This document shows positions 1 through 6,859 of a stretch of DNA of 8,545 nt, piece after piece; position 1 is the first letter of the stretch; each line of letters opens with the position of its first letter. Location: contig PKZR01000198.1 in the NCBI GenBank assembly GCA_003133815.1, positions 1 to 8,545 of the forward strand, given 5' to 3'. The translations under genes and the position numbers were made by a program. Source of the DNA: Limisphaerales bacterium (GTDB lineage: Bacteria > Verrucomicrobiota > Verrucomicrobiia > Limisphaerales > UBA11358). Under the pieces are notes generated by a model. That model was not told the origin of the DNA, searched no databases, and saw only the letters and a list, made by a program, of their open reading frames with translations.

Positions 1-3000
1 ACACCGCTGTTGACAGCACCGGGCGAAATGACGATGGCCTGGACCAGCGCGTTGCTTGTCAGATTGAACGCGCCGGTATAGAGCGTTGAACTGGTGGTCG
101 GTGATGTACCATCCAGCGTATAATAAATCGAAACGCCCGCCGTCGAGTCGGACAGAGTCACGGTTACAGAATTGGTGAATGCGCCGCCCGCTGGCGAAAT
201 GGTCGGCGCATTCAGGAAAATCGACGGGCCATAAACCGAAAGCGCGAATTCCGCGCCGACATAAACTTTGCCGCTGGTGACGACCGGCGCGGTCATCTTC
301 ACCGCGCCACCGGGGTGGTCGCGCGTCGAGTTTTGGCTGGAGTTATACAATTCCAACGCGAGGTTCGTCGCGTTGTAGGCGTGCAACACCGCTGGGCCGC
401 TGCTGGCGTAGGCTCCTGGATCGGTCGCCCAGACAATGGCGTTATTAGTGCCGTTGGCCGAAACCACCGGCGAACCGGTGAATGCGCCGAGGGTAGTGGA
501 TGAGGTGGATTGCGGCGTGGATACGATCACGCCATTGGTGATGATGAACGCGCGCACCTTGTCCGTCTTGCCCGTGTAAAAAATCCGGTTGTTGAAATAG
601 GCTGGTGTCGCGTAACTGCCGCCGCCGCTAATTGCGCCGATGACGGGCTGGACGATCTGGCTGTCATTTCCATTAATTCCATCGGTGCCGTTGTAATGTC
701 CCATGGTGTCACGATTCAGCAGATAAATTGTCCCCTGCTTGCCCGCGCCCACCAGCAGATGCGGATACGTCGCGCTCCCCGCCGAATCCGGCAGCAGCAT
801 CGGCGCGCCCGATCCGAGATCGGTGTCGCCATTTGCGAGGGTGAGCTGGTTGTAGGGAGTAAAATAGTCCGACACCGCCAGCCCGTTCGTCGTTGCCAGC
901 TTCACAAAACTGTCGGCGTAATCACGACCTCCGGAATTTACATCGAACGTCCCGTTGGCGGTTTCAAAATACAGGTTGGTGTTGCTGTCAACGACCAGTC
1001 CGCCGCCGCCCATCCACAGTGCGCCCTGTGTGTTGTTGGGGTTGGTGTTGTAGGTGTAGTTGGCCAGTTGCGTCAGATTGGTCGCGTTAAAACCAATGAG
1101 CCAGCCGTGATAGGGCGTAATGTCCTGATAGCTGCCGTAACACGCATACAACATGCCGCCGGCCAGCGTCAGCGCGGGCCGCGCTGCATGATCCTGTGCG
1201 ATAAATGACACGACGCTGCCGTTGCCGTCCGAAGCTGTTCCCGCAATGGAGGCCGCCACCAAGACCGGACTGTAAGAGCGCTCGTTTCCGTTCGTGATGT
1301 TCAACGCATGAATCAGGTGTTTATAAACACCGTTCGTCACGATGCCGGTGTCCAGATAAATCGTGCCGGTCACCGGATCAATGACCGGCGTTCCCGTGAT
1401 GCCAATGTTCGACGGGTTCATGTCGCCATCCGGTTTGTAGCCGACTGCGGTGTAGGAAACGGGCGTGCCCAGGTTGGTTTCCCACAGCAACCCGCCGTTT
1501 GCCCCGGAGTTGCTGTCGGCATCGAAGGCATAGACCGTATTGTTTTCGGTGGCGACGAAGACGACATTATGCACGCCTTGTCCTGGAACGGTCAGATTGG
1601 TCATGATCAACGGCTGGGCATAAACATAGCCGTCCACCGCGTAGGTGAATAATTTTCCGAAGTTGGTGACGTTCACGTTCGCCAGCGTCAGCAGCGTTTC
1701 GTTCGTGTTCTGGCCTTGGCGCGTGTTGTCGTAATGGAACGTGGTAACCGGCACACGTGTCAGCGCCAGCGTGACAAATGATTTTGACGGCGATCCCCAT
1801 GTGACGCCCGCCGAATTGGAGGCCGACGCGCTGAAATAATAAGTGGTGTTGCCCGCGAGTCCGGCCAGTTGTGGAGAGAATGCTCCGTTTTGCACACCCA
1901 GGGAAACCATGTTCGTCCACGCCGCCGGATTCATCCCGCCGTCGTTGGTGCCGTAATATAGCCGGACGGTCGGTGCGTCATTACCCGTCGAGAGCACCTG
2001 GCCGTTGAGCGTTGCAAACGCGGAGTAAATTGAAGTAGCGGGCAGATTCGTCACCGTCGGCGGCATCACCATCTGCGTCGTGAAATTTTTTGAAGCCACA
2101 TCCCACGCGACGCCCGCCGAGTTCGAGGCCGACGCGGCAAAATAACAAGTCGTGTTTCCCGTCAGATTGGAAATCGCGGCGGCGAACGTTCCGGTTTGCA
2201 AACCGAGCGAGCGGCCGGATGTCCACGCCGCCGGGTTTGTCCCGCCGTCCGTAGTGCCGTAATAAATTCTTACCGTCGGATATTCGCCGCCCGTGGAAAG
2301 CAGCTGGCCGTTCAAGGTCGCGGAAGTTCCCGTGATGTTCGATGCTGGCAGGTTCGTCACCACCGCGAGGTTGGTCGCGCCGCTGGCGTTGTAGTGCAGC
2401 ACAACCATGTTGCCCAAGGTGACGACCACATACGAACTGGAATTGGCCGGCGGCGGCGCCAGCCAGAGTGGCGCCGGGTTGAAACTGCCCGATGTGCTCG
2501 CCGAACCGCCGGTCAGCTTGAACAGCGTGTAATCCGTATTTGCATCCAACGTTGCGCCGCAGTTGATACCGACATTGACGCCGCCGCAATTCAAGACACT
2601 GCTTGCGCCGTTCAAAATTATCTGGTCGTTGCCGCCGCCCGTCGCGCTGCCGCCCAAGTAAAAATCCGCCGCTCCGCCCGGATTGTAAGTAAGGTTGCCG
2701 CCGATGGTGTTGGTCGCGCCATTGATGCCGGGCAGCGTTTTGCCGCCCACCAACACGCTGCCCGCGATGGAGCCAGTGCCGCCCAACACCGCGCCGCTGC
2801 CGACCGTCACCGTATTCGTCCCCGTGCCGCTGCCACTGGTGTTGTTGACCAGCAGCGTTCCGTTGCTTACCGTTGTCCCGCCGCCATAAGTGTTCGCGCC
2901 GGTCAACTTCACGATGCCGCCATGCGCCGCGTCCCCGACCGTCACGCCCGCCGTCGCGTCCGAGCCGTTGGCAAGAATGTTGCCCTTGAAATCCACCTCG

Positions 3001-4658
3001 CCGCCCGTCGCCGCCACCAATTTCACGCTCTTGCCCTTGTTGGACGTCAAACCCAGGATGATTGGGTTGGCGTAGGTGTTCGTCCCGCTCGTGTTCTGTC
3101 CGCCAATCGTGAACACCCCGCCGTTCATAAATCCAACGTCGCCGTCCGAAACATAGTTGGTCATCTTCGCGTTGACCGTCAATCCGCCGGTCGAAAAACT
3201 GGCGTCGCCCAGATACACCGCCGCGTTAAAATTATTATTGGCTGTCACCATCACTCCGGCGGGCGCGCTGTAACCACTACCAGAAAATGGACTGGTCGCC
3301 GCGCCCAGAATAAACCAGCTTTGGGTCAGGCCGGTCCCGGTTGTGTTGTTGGTCAGCGCACCGTTGTTGTCCAGAACCATGGTTCCATTGGCCACACAAT
3401 ACTTGTAGGCATCAGCCGTGGCATTGGCACTTGACCAGAGCACAGAATGTCCTTGCAACGTCGCCGTCGTGCCACCTGTGACATATAAAACGCTGCTGCC
3501 ATTGGAGACGTTGGTCAAATTTCCAGTAACGGTGATGTTGCCTCCGCCCTGCAGGTTCAGCCACTCGCTCCAGTTGCCCGACTGGAAATTGCCCATGGTC
3601 ACCGCCGGGCCGCCGGCCGGGGCGTTGATGGCGAGTTCCACATACGGATTGTGCCCCGTCGTCGTCCCGATAATGTTTCCCAATGCCAGCGTGTAGGTGC
3701 CGCTGCCTGTCACATTGACGATGCTGTTGGCGCTGGCGGGAAATGTCAGTGTGTTGGTCAGCGACAATGTCTGGCCGGTGACACCGGCGGTTGCATTGCT
3801 GACATCAAAATTCAACGTGTCCCCCGTATTCGCCAGTGTCAGGCTGGTCGGTGTGAATAGGCTGCTAGCATCGGCCCGCAGTTGCAGCGTTGAACCGCTG
3901 TTCAACGTCAGTGCGCTCCCCTTCACCGCGTTGATGTTGGCCAGTTGCAGGATGGCATTGTTGGTCACAGGTCCCGTGACTGCGGAATTGTTGCCGGAGA
4001 GAATGAGCGAGCCGGTGCTGACCGTCGTTGCACCGGTGTAATTATTGTTGCCCGTTAGTATGATTGTCCCGGTCGAGCCCGCAGTCGTGAATCCACCCGT
4101 GCCGCCGATGGTCGAGGTAATGGTGAATGTCTCGCCCGCCACATCCGTGCTGAGTCCCGCGTGCATGGTGCTAATCCCGTTCAATGTGATGCCGCCCGCC
4201 AGGGTTCCCGCCGCTGCCGCTGTGTTGATACCGTTCGGCTCCGTCAACTCATTGGTGGAACCGTTGTCCAAGATCAGGCTTGCAATCGTGATGGTGGCCG
4301 CCGTCTTGTCGCGCAGGGAGCCGCCAGTTTGAACCTCCAGCGAAGTGCCTGCAAACGTGGCCGCCGTGGCGTTCAGTGGCGTGCGCAGCAAATTTGTGCT
4401 GGTCTGATATGCATTGCCCGCCGCCGGCGCGGCACCGCCCGTCCAGTTCAGCCCAGAATTGAAGCTTGACGTATTGATGGCGTCGGAGGCGTCCATCACG
4501 ATGGTTGCACCGCGCGTAAGTCCCGCACCAACGAACAGGATAAAACCAGCCAGGATAATTCCTTTCAAGGTTTGAGCCTTCAAAACCGGGTTAAACCCAT
4601 GCCTGCGATGATTGAGGGAATGGCAATGGACAAGGCGCGCTTCGAGGATTGCAGTCAT
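1..4658 (-). CDS. Giant exported mosaic protein: beta-strand repeats, Fn3-like pair, quinoprotein-like propeller, chitobiase-type domain (3' partial)
   Basis: One open frame of about 1552 codons runs on the minus strand without a stop and leaves the window before its C-terminus. A hydrophobic core at residues 33-47 followed by LTRGA marks a signal peptide, so export is likely. Residues about 60-640 are rich in Asn, Thr, Gly and Ser and carry two passenger-type beta-strand repeat motifs (about 185-222 with LTGNNNYTGATTVSTG, and about 578-640 with LTGANTYGGGTTVSNG), typical of PATR-type stalks. Two Fn3-like modules follow (770-861 and 872-963). A quinoprotein-like propeller starts near residue 967 (FHYDNTRQGQN, then VFVATENNTVYAFDADSN) and runs to about 1475. 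From about 1482 a chitobiase/hexosaminidase C-terminal-type domain begins (SIYYTLDGTSPT). The ATG at 4658 is the first after an in-frame TAG six codons upstream. A TTG at 4583 would give a more normal signal peptide. No catalytic residues were recognised, so a structural, adhesive or sugar-binding surface role is inferred. A C-terminal sorting signal may lie outside the window. Confidence 0.9.
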   Translation of the reverse strand, partial: MTAILEARLVHCHSLNHRRHGFNPVLKAQTLKGIILAGFILFVGAGLTRGATIVMDASDAINTSSFNSGLNWTGGAAPAAGNAYQTSTNLLRTPLNATAATFAGTSLEVQTGGSLRDKTAATITIASLILDNGSTNELTEPNGINTAAAAGTLAGGITLNGISTMHAGLSTDVAGETFTITSTIGGTGGFTTAGSTGTIILTGNNNYTGATTVSTGSLILSGNNSAVTGPVTNNAILQLANINAVKGSALTLNSGSTLQLRADASSLFTPTSLTLANTGDTLNFDVSNATAGVTGQTLSLTNTLTFPASANSIVNVTGSGTYTLALGNIIGTTTGHNPYVELAINAPAGGPAVTMGNFQSGNWSEWLNLQGGGNITVTGNLTNVSNGSSVLYVTGGTTATLQGHSVLWSSANATADAYKYCVANGTMVLDNNGALTNNTTGTGLTQSWFILGAATSPFSGSGYSAPAGVMVTANNNFNAAVYLGDASFSTGGLTVNAKMTNYVSDGDVGFMNGGVFTIGGQNTSGTNTYANPIILGLTSNKGKSVKLVAATGGEVDFKGNILANGSDATAGVTVGDAAHGGIVKLTGANTYGGGTTVSNGTLLVNNTSGSGTGTNTVTVGSGAVLGGTGSIAGSVLVGGKTLPGINGATNTIGGNLTYNPGGAADFYLGGSATGGGNDQIILNGASSVLNCGGVNVGINCGATLDANTDYTLFKLTGGSASTSGSFNPAPLWLAPPPANSSSYVVVTLGNMVVLHYNASGATNLAVVTNLPASNITGTSATLNGQLLSTGGEYPTVRIYYGTTDGGTNPAAWTSGRSLGLQTGTFAAAISNLTGNTTCYFAASASNSAGVAWDVASKNFTTQMVMPPTVTNLPATSIYSAFATLNGQVLSTGNDAPTVRLYYGTNDGGMNPAAWTNMVSLGVQNGAFSPQLAGLAGNTTYYFSASASNSAGVTWGSPSKSFVTLALTRVPVTTFHYDNTRQGQNTNETLLTLANVNVTNFGKLFTYAVDGYVYAQPLIMTNLTVPGQGVHNVVFVATENNTVYAFDADSNSGANGGLLWETNLGTPVSYTAVGYKPDGDMNPSNIGITGTPVIDPVTGTIYLDTGIVTNGVYKHLIHALNITNGNERSYSPVLVAASIAGTASDGNGSVVSFIAQDHAARPALTLAGGMLYACYGSYQDITPYHGWLIGFNATNLTQLANYTYNTNPNNTQGALWMGGGGLVVDSNTNLYFETANGTFDVNSGGRDYADSFVKLATTNGLAVSDYFTPYNQLTLANGDTDLGSGAPMLLPDSAGSATYPHLLVGAGKQGTIYLLNRDTMGHYNGTDGINGNDSQIVQPVIGAISGGGSYATPAYFNNRIFYTGKTDKVRAFIITNGVIVSTPQSTSSTTLGAFTGSPVVSANGTNNAIVWATDPGAYASSGPAVLHAYNATNLALELYNSSQNSTRDHPGGAVKMTAPVVTSGKVYVGAEFALSVYGPSIFLNAPTISPAGGAFTNSVTVTLSDSTAGVSIYYTLDGTSPTTSSTLYTGAFNLTSNALVQAIVISPGAVNSG
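1770..2351 (-). repeat. Tandem in-frame duplication encoding two Fn3-like modules (306-base period)
   Basis: Inside the giant gene, two modules of about 92 residues lie head to tail with a 306-base (102-codon) period. This can be measured from GGCAGRTTCGTCAC at 2041 and at 2347. Both begin with LPA, then share ATLNGQ, LLSTG or VLSTG, YYGT.DGG.NPAAWT, and SASNSAGV.W near the end. The wording resembles Fn3-like modules common in large exported proteins, where they act as spacers between functional domains. The copies differ at many codons, so the duplication is not recent. Confidence 0.85.
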
Positions 4659-4811
4659 TGGCAGGTTGGATGACTATACGGCATTCATTTTCACTAATTC
4701 GGATTGTCAGCAAACATAATACCTCTGGACTGATACTTTTCAAGGTCGTTTTGCGTCAAAACAGGGAAAGTCCCGCTGGCAATTTCAATAATGTCGTGGA
4801 TAATTGTCCCC
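4659..4811. promoter_or_regulatory. Divergent intergenic region between the giant exoprotein and the YVTN propeller gene
   Basis: This 153-base AT-richer gap must hold the promoters of both divergent genes. A CATAAT hexamer at 4715-4720 could serve as a -10 on the plus strand, but no good -35 sits at the right distance. A TTGTCA at 4704-4709 likewise lacks a matching -10. No clear Shine-Dalgarno sequence precedes either start codon. The role is inferred from position; no individual site is called with confidence. Confidence 0.4.
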
Positions 4812-5900
4812 ATGAAAACACATTTTCGTCAGATGCTTGCAGCCACGGTTTGTTTGAGCGTCCTTCTTTTGTGGGTTGCCCCTGCCAGCAGCCAGTCGAA
4901 CGGCTACCACATCTTTGTCTCCAACGAACACTCCGGCACCGTCACCGTCATCAACGGCGCGGACTTCACCGTCACCACCACCATTCCCGTCGGCAAACGT
5001 CCGCGCGGCATCCACGCCAGCCCGGACGGAAAAATCGTCTATGTCGCGTTGAGCGGCACGCCGATTGAAGCGCCGCCCACTCTCGACACCAATGGCAACC
5101 CTATTTTTGTGAAAGGCCACGACGATGACGACGATGACAACGCCAAATCCGACAAGGCCGCCGACGGAATGGGCATCATTGACCCCGTGCAAGATAAATT
5201 CCTGCGCAAAATCCCCGTCGGCTCCGACCCTGAACAATTTGCCCTCAGCAAGGACGGCAAACGCATTTATATCTCCAATGAGGACGTTGGAGCCGCGACC
5301 GTTCTTGAGACGGACACGGGCAAAAATTTGACCTTCATCCCCGTCACGCGCGAACCCGAAGGCGCGGGCGTCCGGCCCGATGGAAAAGTTTTCTACATCA
5401 CCTGCGAAACCGGCGGCGACGTCTTCGCCATTGACGCGGAAACTTTCAAGATCATCGGGCATATCGTGGTTCATCCGCGTCCGCGCAGCATCGCGTTTCT
5501 GCCGGATGGTTCACGCGCGTTCGTCCCCTCTGAATCCGTCGGCGAATTGAATGTGATTGATACGGTGAACCAAACATTGCTCAAGGTCATCACTCTGCCC
5601 AAAGGCTCGCGACCGCAGTGCGTTCTGGTTTCGCCGGACGGCAAAAAAGTTTATGCCAGCACTGGTCGCGGCGGCAAGGTGGTCGTCGTGGATGCGAACA
5701 CTTACGAGGTGCTCAACACGATCCCCGTCGGCAAGCGCCCGTGGGGCATCACGTTTTCGCCGGATGGAAAATACCTGTTCGCCGCCAACGGCCCGTCGGA
5801 CGACGTTTCCGTCGTTGACCTCGCAACGGAAAAGGAGGTTGCCCGCGTCAAATCCCCCGGCAGCCCCTGGGGCGTCGTCGCCGTGCCGGACTCGCAATAA
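4812..5900 (+). CDS. Secreted seven-bladed YVTN beta-propeller, PQQ-dependent-catabolism-associated type
   Basis: The product is 362 residues from the ATG at 4812. That start is preferred over the ATG seven codons upstream because it gives a clean signal peptide: MKTHFRQ, a hydrophobic stretch 9-23, then APASSQS. Seven repeats of the YVTN pattern follow, each with a V.D/I.D strand, an IPVG-like turn and a PDGK..Y step: blades near residues 31-80, 119-156, 159-198, 202-240, 244-284, 288-326 and 330-359. Wording such as SNEHSGTVTVINGADF, IPVGKRPRGI and NGPSDDVSVVDLAT matches the propeller family linked to PQQ-dependent catabolism (TIGR03866-like, from memory). The protein is probably periplasmic or surface-exposed, and such propellers usually bind partners rather than catalyse. 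A 38-residue insert between blades 1 and 2 (81-118) carries six consecutive Asp. No PQQ dehydrogenase or cytochrome gene is visible nearby, so a role in PQQ metabolism is not supported by context. Confidence 0.9.
   Translation: MKTHFRQMLAATVCLSVLLLWVAPASSQSNGYHIFVSNEHSGTVTVINGADFTVTTTIPVGKRPRGIHASPDGKIVYVALSGTPIEAPPTLDTNGNPIFVKGHDDDDDDNAKSDKAADGMGIIDPVQDKFLRKIPVGSDPEQFALSKDGKRIYISNEDVGAATVLETDTGKNLTFIPVTREPEGAGVRPDGKVFYITCETGGDVFAIDAETFKIIGHIVVHPRPRSIAFLPDGSRAFVPSESVGELNVIDTVNQTLLKVITLPKGSRPQCVLVSPDGKKVYASTGRGGKVVVVDANTYEVLNTIPVGKRPWGITFSPDGKYLFAANGPSDDVSVVDLATEKEVARVKSPGSPWGVVAVPDSQ
5052..5165 (+). other. Acidic Asp-rich insert in the YVTN propeller
   Basis: Codons 81-118 of the propeller form a loop between blades 1 and 2 containing LDTNGNPIF and then GHDDDDDDNAKSDKAADG. 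The Asp run is coded by alternating GAC and GAT. Such a loop is likely flexible and could bind calcium or other cations, which is inference from composition only. Confidence 0.7.
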
Positions 5901-5995
5901 AGGTTTCGCGCGACGAAGCGGCTTATGGGCGAAGGACGGAACGAACGTTGTAACAGCCTATCTGAGAATTCATTTGGATCGAATCATCCTCGTCG

Positions 5996-6041
5996 TCATC
6001 CTCATCCTAATTCTCAAAAAATCTGCCAAAACTGAGGATGA
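5996..6041. repeat. Inverted repeat in a CT-rich/AG-rich low-complexity patch
   Basis: TCATCCTCA at 5996-6004 is the exact reverse complement of TGAGGATGA at 6033-6041, with a 28-base gap. The overlapping eight-base arm CTCATCCT (6001-6008) can pair instead with AGGATGAG (6035-6042). The arms lie in a trinucleotide-like CT-rich patch, so part of the match may come from composition. There is no T-run right after the second arm, so it is not called a terminator. Confidence 0.45.
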
Positions 6042-6097
6042 GAAAGAAAAGTCAGATTCTGATTTTTCAGACATGCTATAAAATCTCCGTTTTGCCG

Positions 6098-6165
6098 TCG
6101 CCTGACGCTGCGCCTGGCGATGGATCCTTACGGACGGCCACCATCAGTCGGCGCAGCGCGCCGAC
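6098..6165. repeat. REP-like GC-rich palindromic element with competing folds
   Basis: A perfect eight-base hairpin with a three-base loop is formed by GTCGGCGC (6147-6154) and GCGCCGAC (6158-6165). Upstream, TCGCC (6098-6102) pairs with GGCGA (6116-6120). In addition CGCTGCGCC (6106-6114) is the exact reverse complement of GGCGCAGCG (6150-6158), which would enclose a smaller GATGG/CCATC stem (6119-6123 with 6141-6145). The long pairing and the two local hairpins exclude each other. The two-palindrome arrangement with a spacer resembles REP/REPIN-type elements that are dispersed in many bacterial genomes. Only one copy is present here, so dispersal cannot be shown. Confidence 0.6.
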
Positions 6166-6382
6166 CCTACCTTGAAAAACCACGGAATTGACTGCAAAAA
6201 GATAGTTGCCGATTGTTGTGGCTATTCCGGCGAAAGGGGCGATACTGACGGTGTCTGTTAGATAGCTTGTTTCTTTCAAGGCATGGTAATCCTCAAGTGA
6301 ACTTGTTTCAGTGATGATTTTAGACCCGGTTTTCGGGAACAGTCTGTGGAAAGCGCCGGTTTGTCGGACAGTTAATTATCAC

Positions 6383-6703
6383 ATGAGCAATAAATTATTT
6401 GTAGGAAATCTTTCCTTCAACGCCACCGAAAACACCCTGAACGACGCGTTCGCCGCGTTCGGCACGGTCACCGAAACCAACCTGATGATGGACCGCGAAA
6501 CCGGCCGTCCCCGCGGGTTTGGCTTCATCACCATGAGCTCCGCCGACGAGGCCCAGAAGGCCATCGCCGGAATGAACGGCAAGGAAATGGACGGACGCGC
6601 CCTCACGGTCAATGTCGCCAAGCCGCGTGAAGAACGCGCACCCGGCGGTGGCGGCGGTGGTCGTCGTGAATACGGCGGCAGCGGCGGCGGTCGCCGTTAT
6701 TGA
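6383..6703 (+). CDS. Small RRM-domain RNA-binding protein with Gly/Arg-rich tail
   Basis: The product is 106 residues from the ATG at 6383 (MSNKLFVGNLSF). That start matches the usual beginning of bacterial Rbp proteins. An upstream in-frame ATG at 6311 would add 24 residues unlike the family and is not preferred. A single RNA-recognition motif spans about residues 4-81, with RNP2 as LFVGNL (5-10) and RNP1 as RGFGFITM (44-51). The last RNP1 position is Met instead of the usual aromatic residue. The tail from 83 on is REERAPGGG and further Gly/Arg, typical of single-stranded RNA binding. In cyanobacteria, relatives are cold-inducible and bind mRNA; a similar cytoplasmic role is inferred here. 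The gene is probably a monocistronic unit, with a long gap upstream and a strong terminator 19 bases after its stop. Confidence 0.95.
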   Translation: MSNKLFVGNLSFNATENTLNDAFAAFGTVTETNLMMDRETGRPRGFGFITMSSADEAQKAIAGMNGKEMDGRALTVNVAKPREERAPGGGGGGRREYGGSGGGRRY

Positions 6704-6722
6704 GCGCCAGTAAGTTTTCGCA

Positions 6723-6756
6723 GCGGGGCCTGGAGAAATCCAGGCCCCGCTTTTTT
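6723..6756 (+). terminator. Strong rho-independent terminator of the RRM gene
   Basis: A perfect 12-base stem, GCGGGGCCTGGA (6723-6734) with TCCAGGCCCCGC (6739-6750), is closed by a GAAA tetraloop and followed by six T. It begins 19 bases after the RRM stop codon. There is no A-run on the upstream side, so it should work only for plus-strand transcription. Confidence 0.97.
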
Positions 6757-6805
6757 GTTTTTCAAATCAAACTTTTCAGATGGCAGGGATGGCGCAGATT
6801 TTAAA

Positions 6806-6833
6806 TTGTGGTGGAGGCACGGTTCATTATCAT
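6806..6833 (+). promoter_or_regulatory. Possible promoter of the MBL-fold hydrolase gene
   Basis: TTGTGG (6806-6811) and TATCAT (6828-6833) are separated by 16 bases, compatible with a housekeeping sigma promoter, and lie 27 bases before the start codon. The terminator just upstream means the hydrolase needs its own promoter somewhere in 6757-6859. The -35 match is only moderate. Confidence 0.3.
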
Positions 6834-6859
6834 TCCTCGCATAACCCAATTTTTGAATA

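Larger units (their letters stand above)
5901..6382. other. 482-base gene-free region upstream of the RRM gene
   Basis: No convincing gene lies here. The stretch contains three recognisable things. First, a CT-rich patch at 5985-6008 followed by its AG-rich partner near 6033-6042. Second, a GC-rich palindromic element at 6098-6165. Third, about 200 bases of unremarkable sequence leading to the RRM start, which may be an untranslated leader. A TTGACT at 6188-6193 resembles a -35 box but has no matching -10 at a proper distance. No terminator for the propeller gene was recognised after 5900. Confidence 0.6.

Noticed and set aside
510..1208. A 232-codon plus-strand open frame
   Set aside because: It lies antisense to the propeller part of the giant gene and has no recognisable motifs.
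2196..3434. A 412-codon plus-strand open frame antisense to the giant gene
   Set aside because: Its translation is Arg/Ala/Gln/Val-rich with no recognisable domain, while the opposite strand encodes clear Fn3-like and beta-strand repeat modules in one continuous frame.
4785..5474. A 229-codon minus-strand open frame opposite the YVTN gene
   Set aside because: It is antisense to the YVTN propeller, whose repeats are clear; the Gly/Asp/Val-rich translation mirrors them.
5901..6081. Continuation of an overlapping frame past the propeller stop, giving a hydrophobic stretch followed by a charged tail
   Set aside because: The hydrophobic segment is the translation of the CT-rich patch, and there is no plausible independent start. 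It is not supported as a small membrane protein.
6076..6279. A 67-codon minus-strand open frame in the gap before the RRM gene
   Set aside because: Its second half is just the translation of the palindromic element, and no family resemblance or start signal was seen.
6311..6382. N-terminal extension of the RRM protein from the ATG at 6311
   Set aside because: The 24 extra residues do not resemble the family, whose members start directly at the RRM; ATG 6383 fits.
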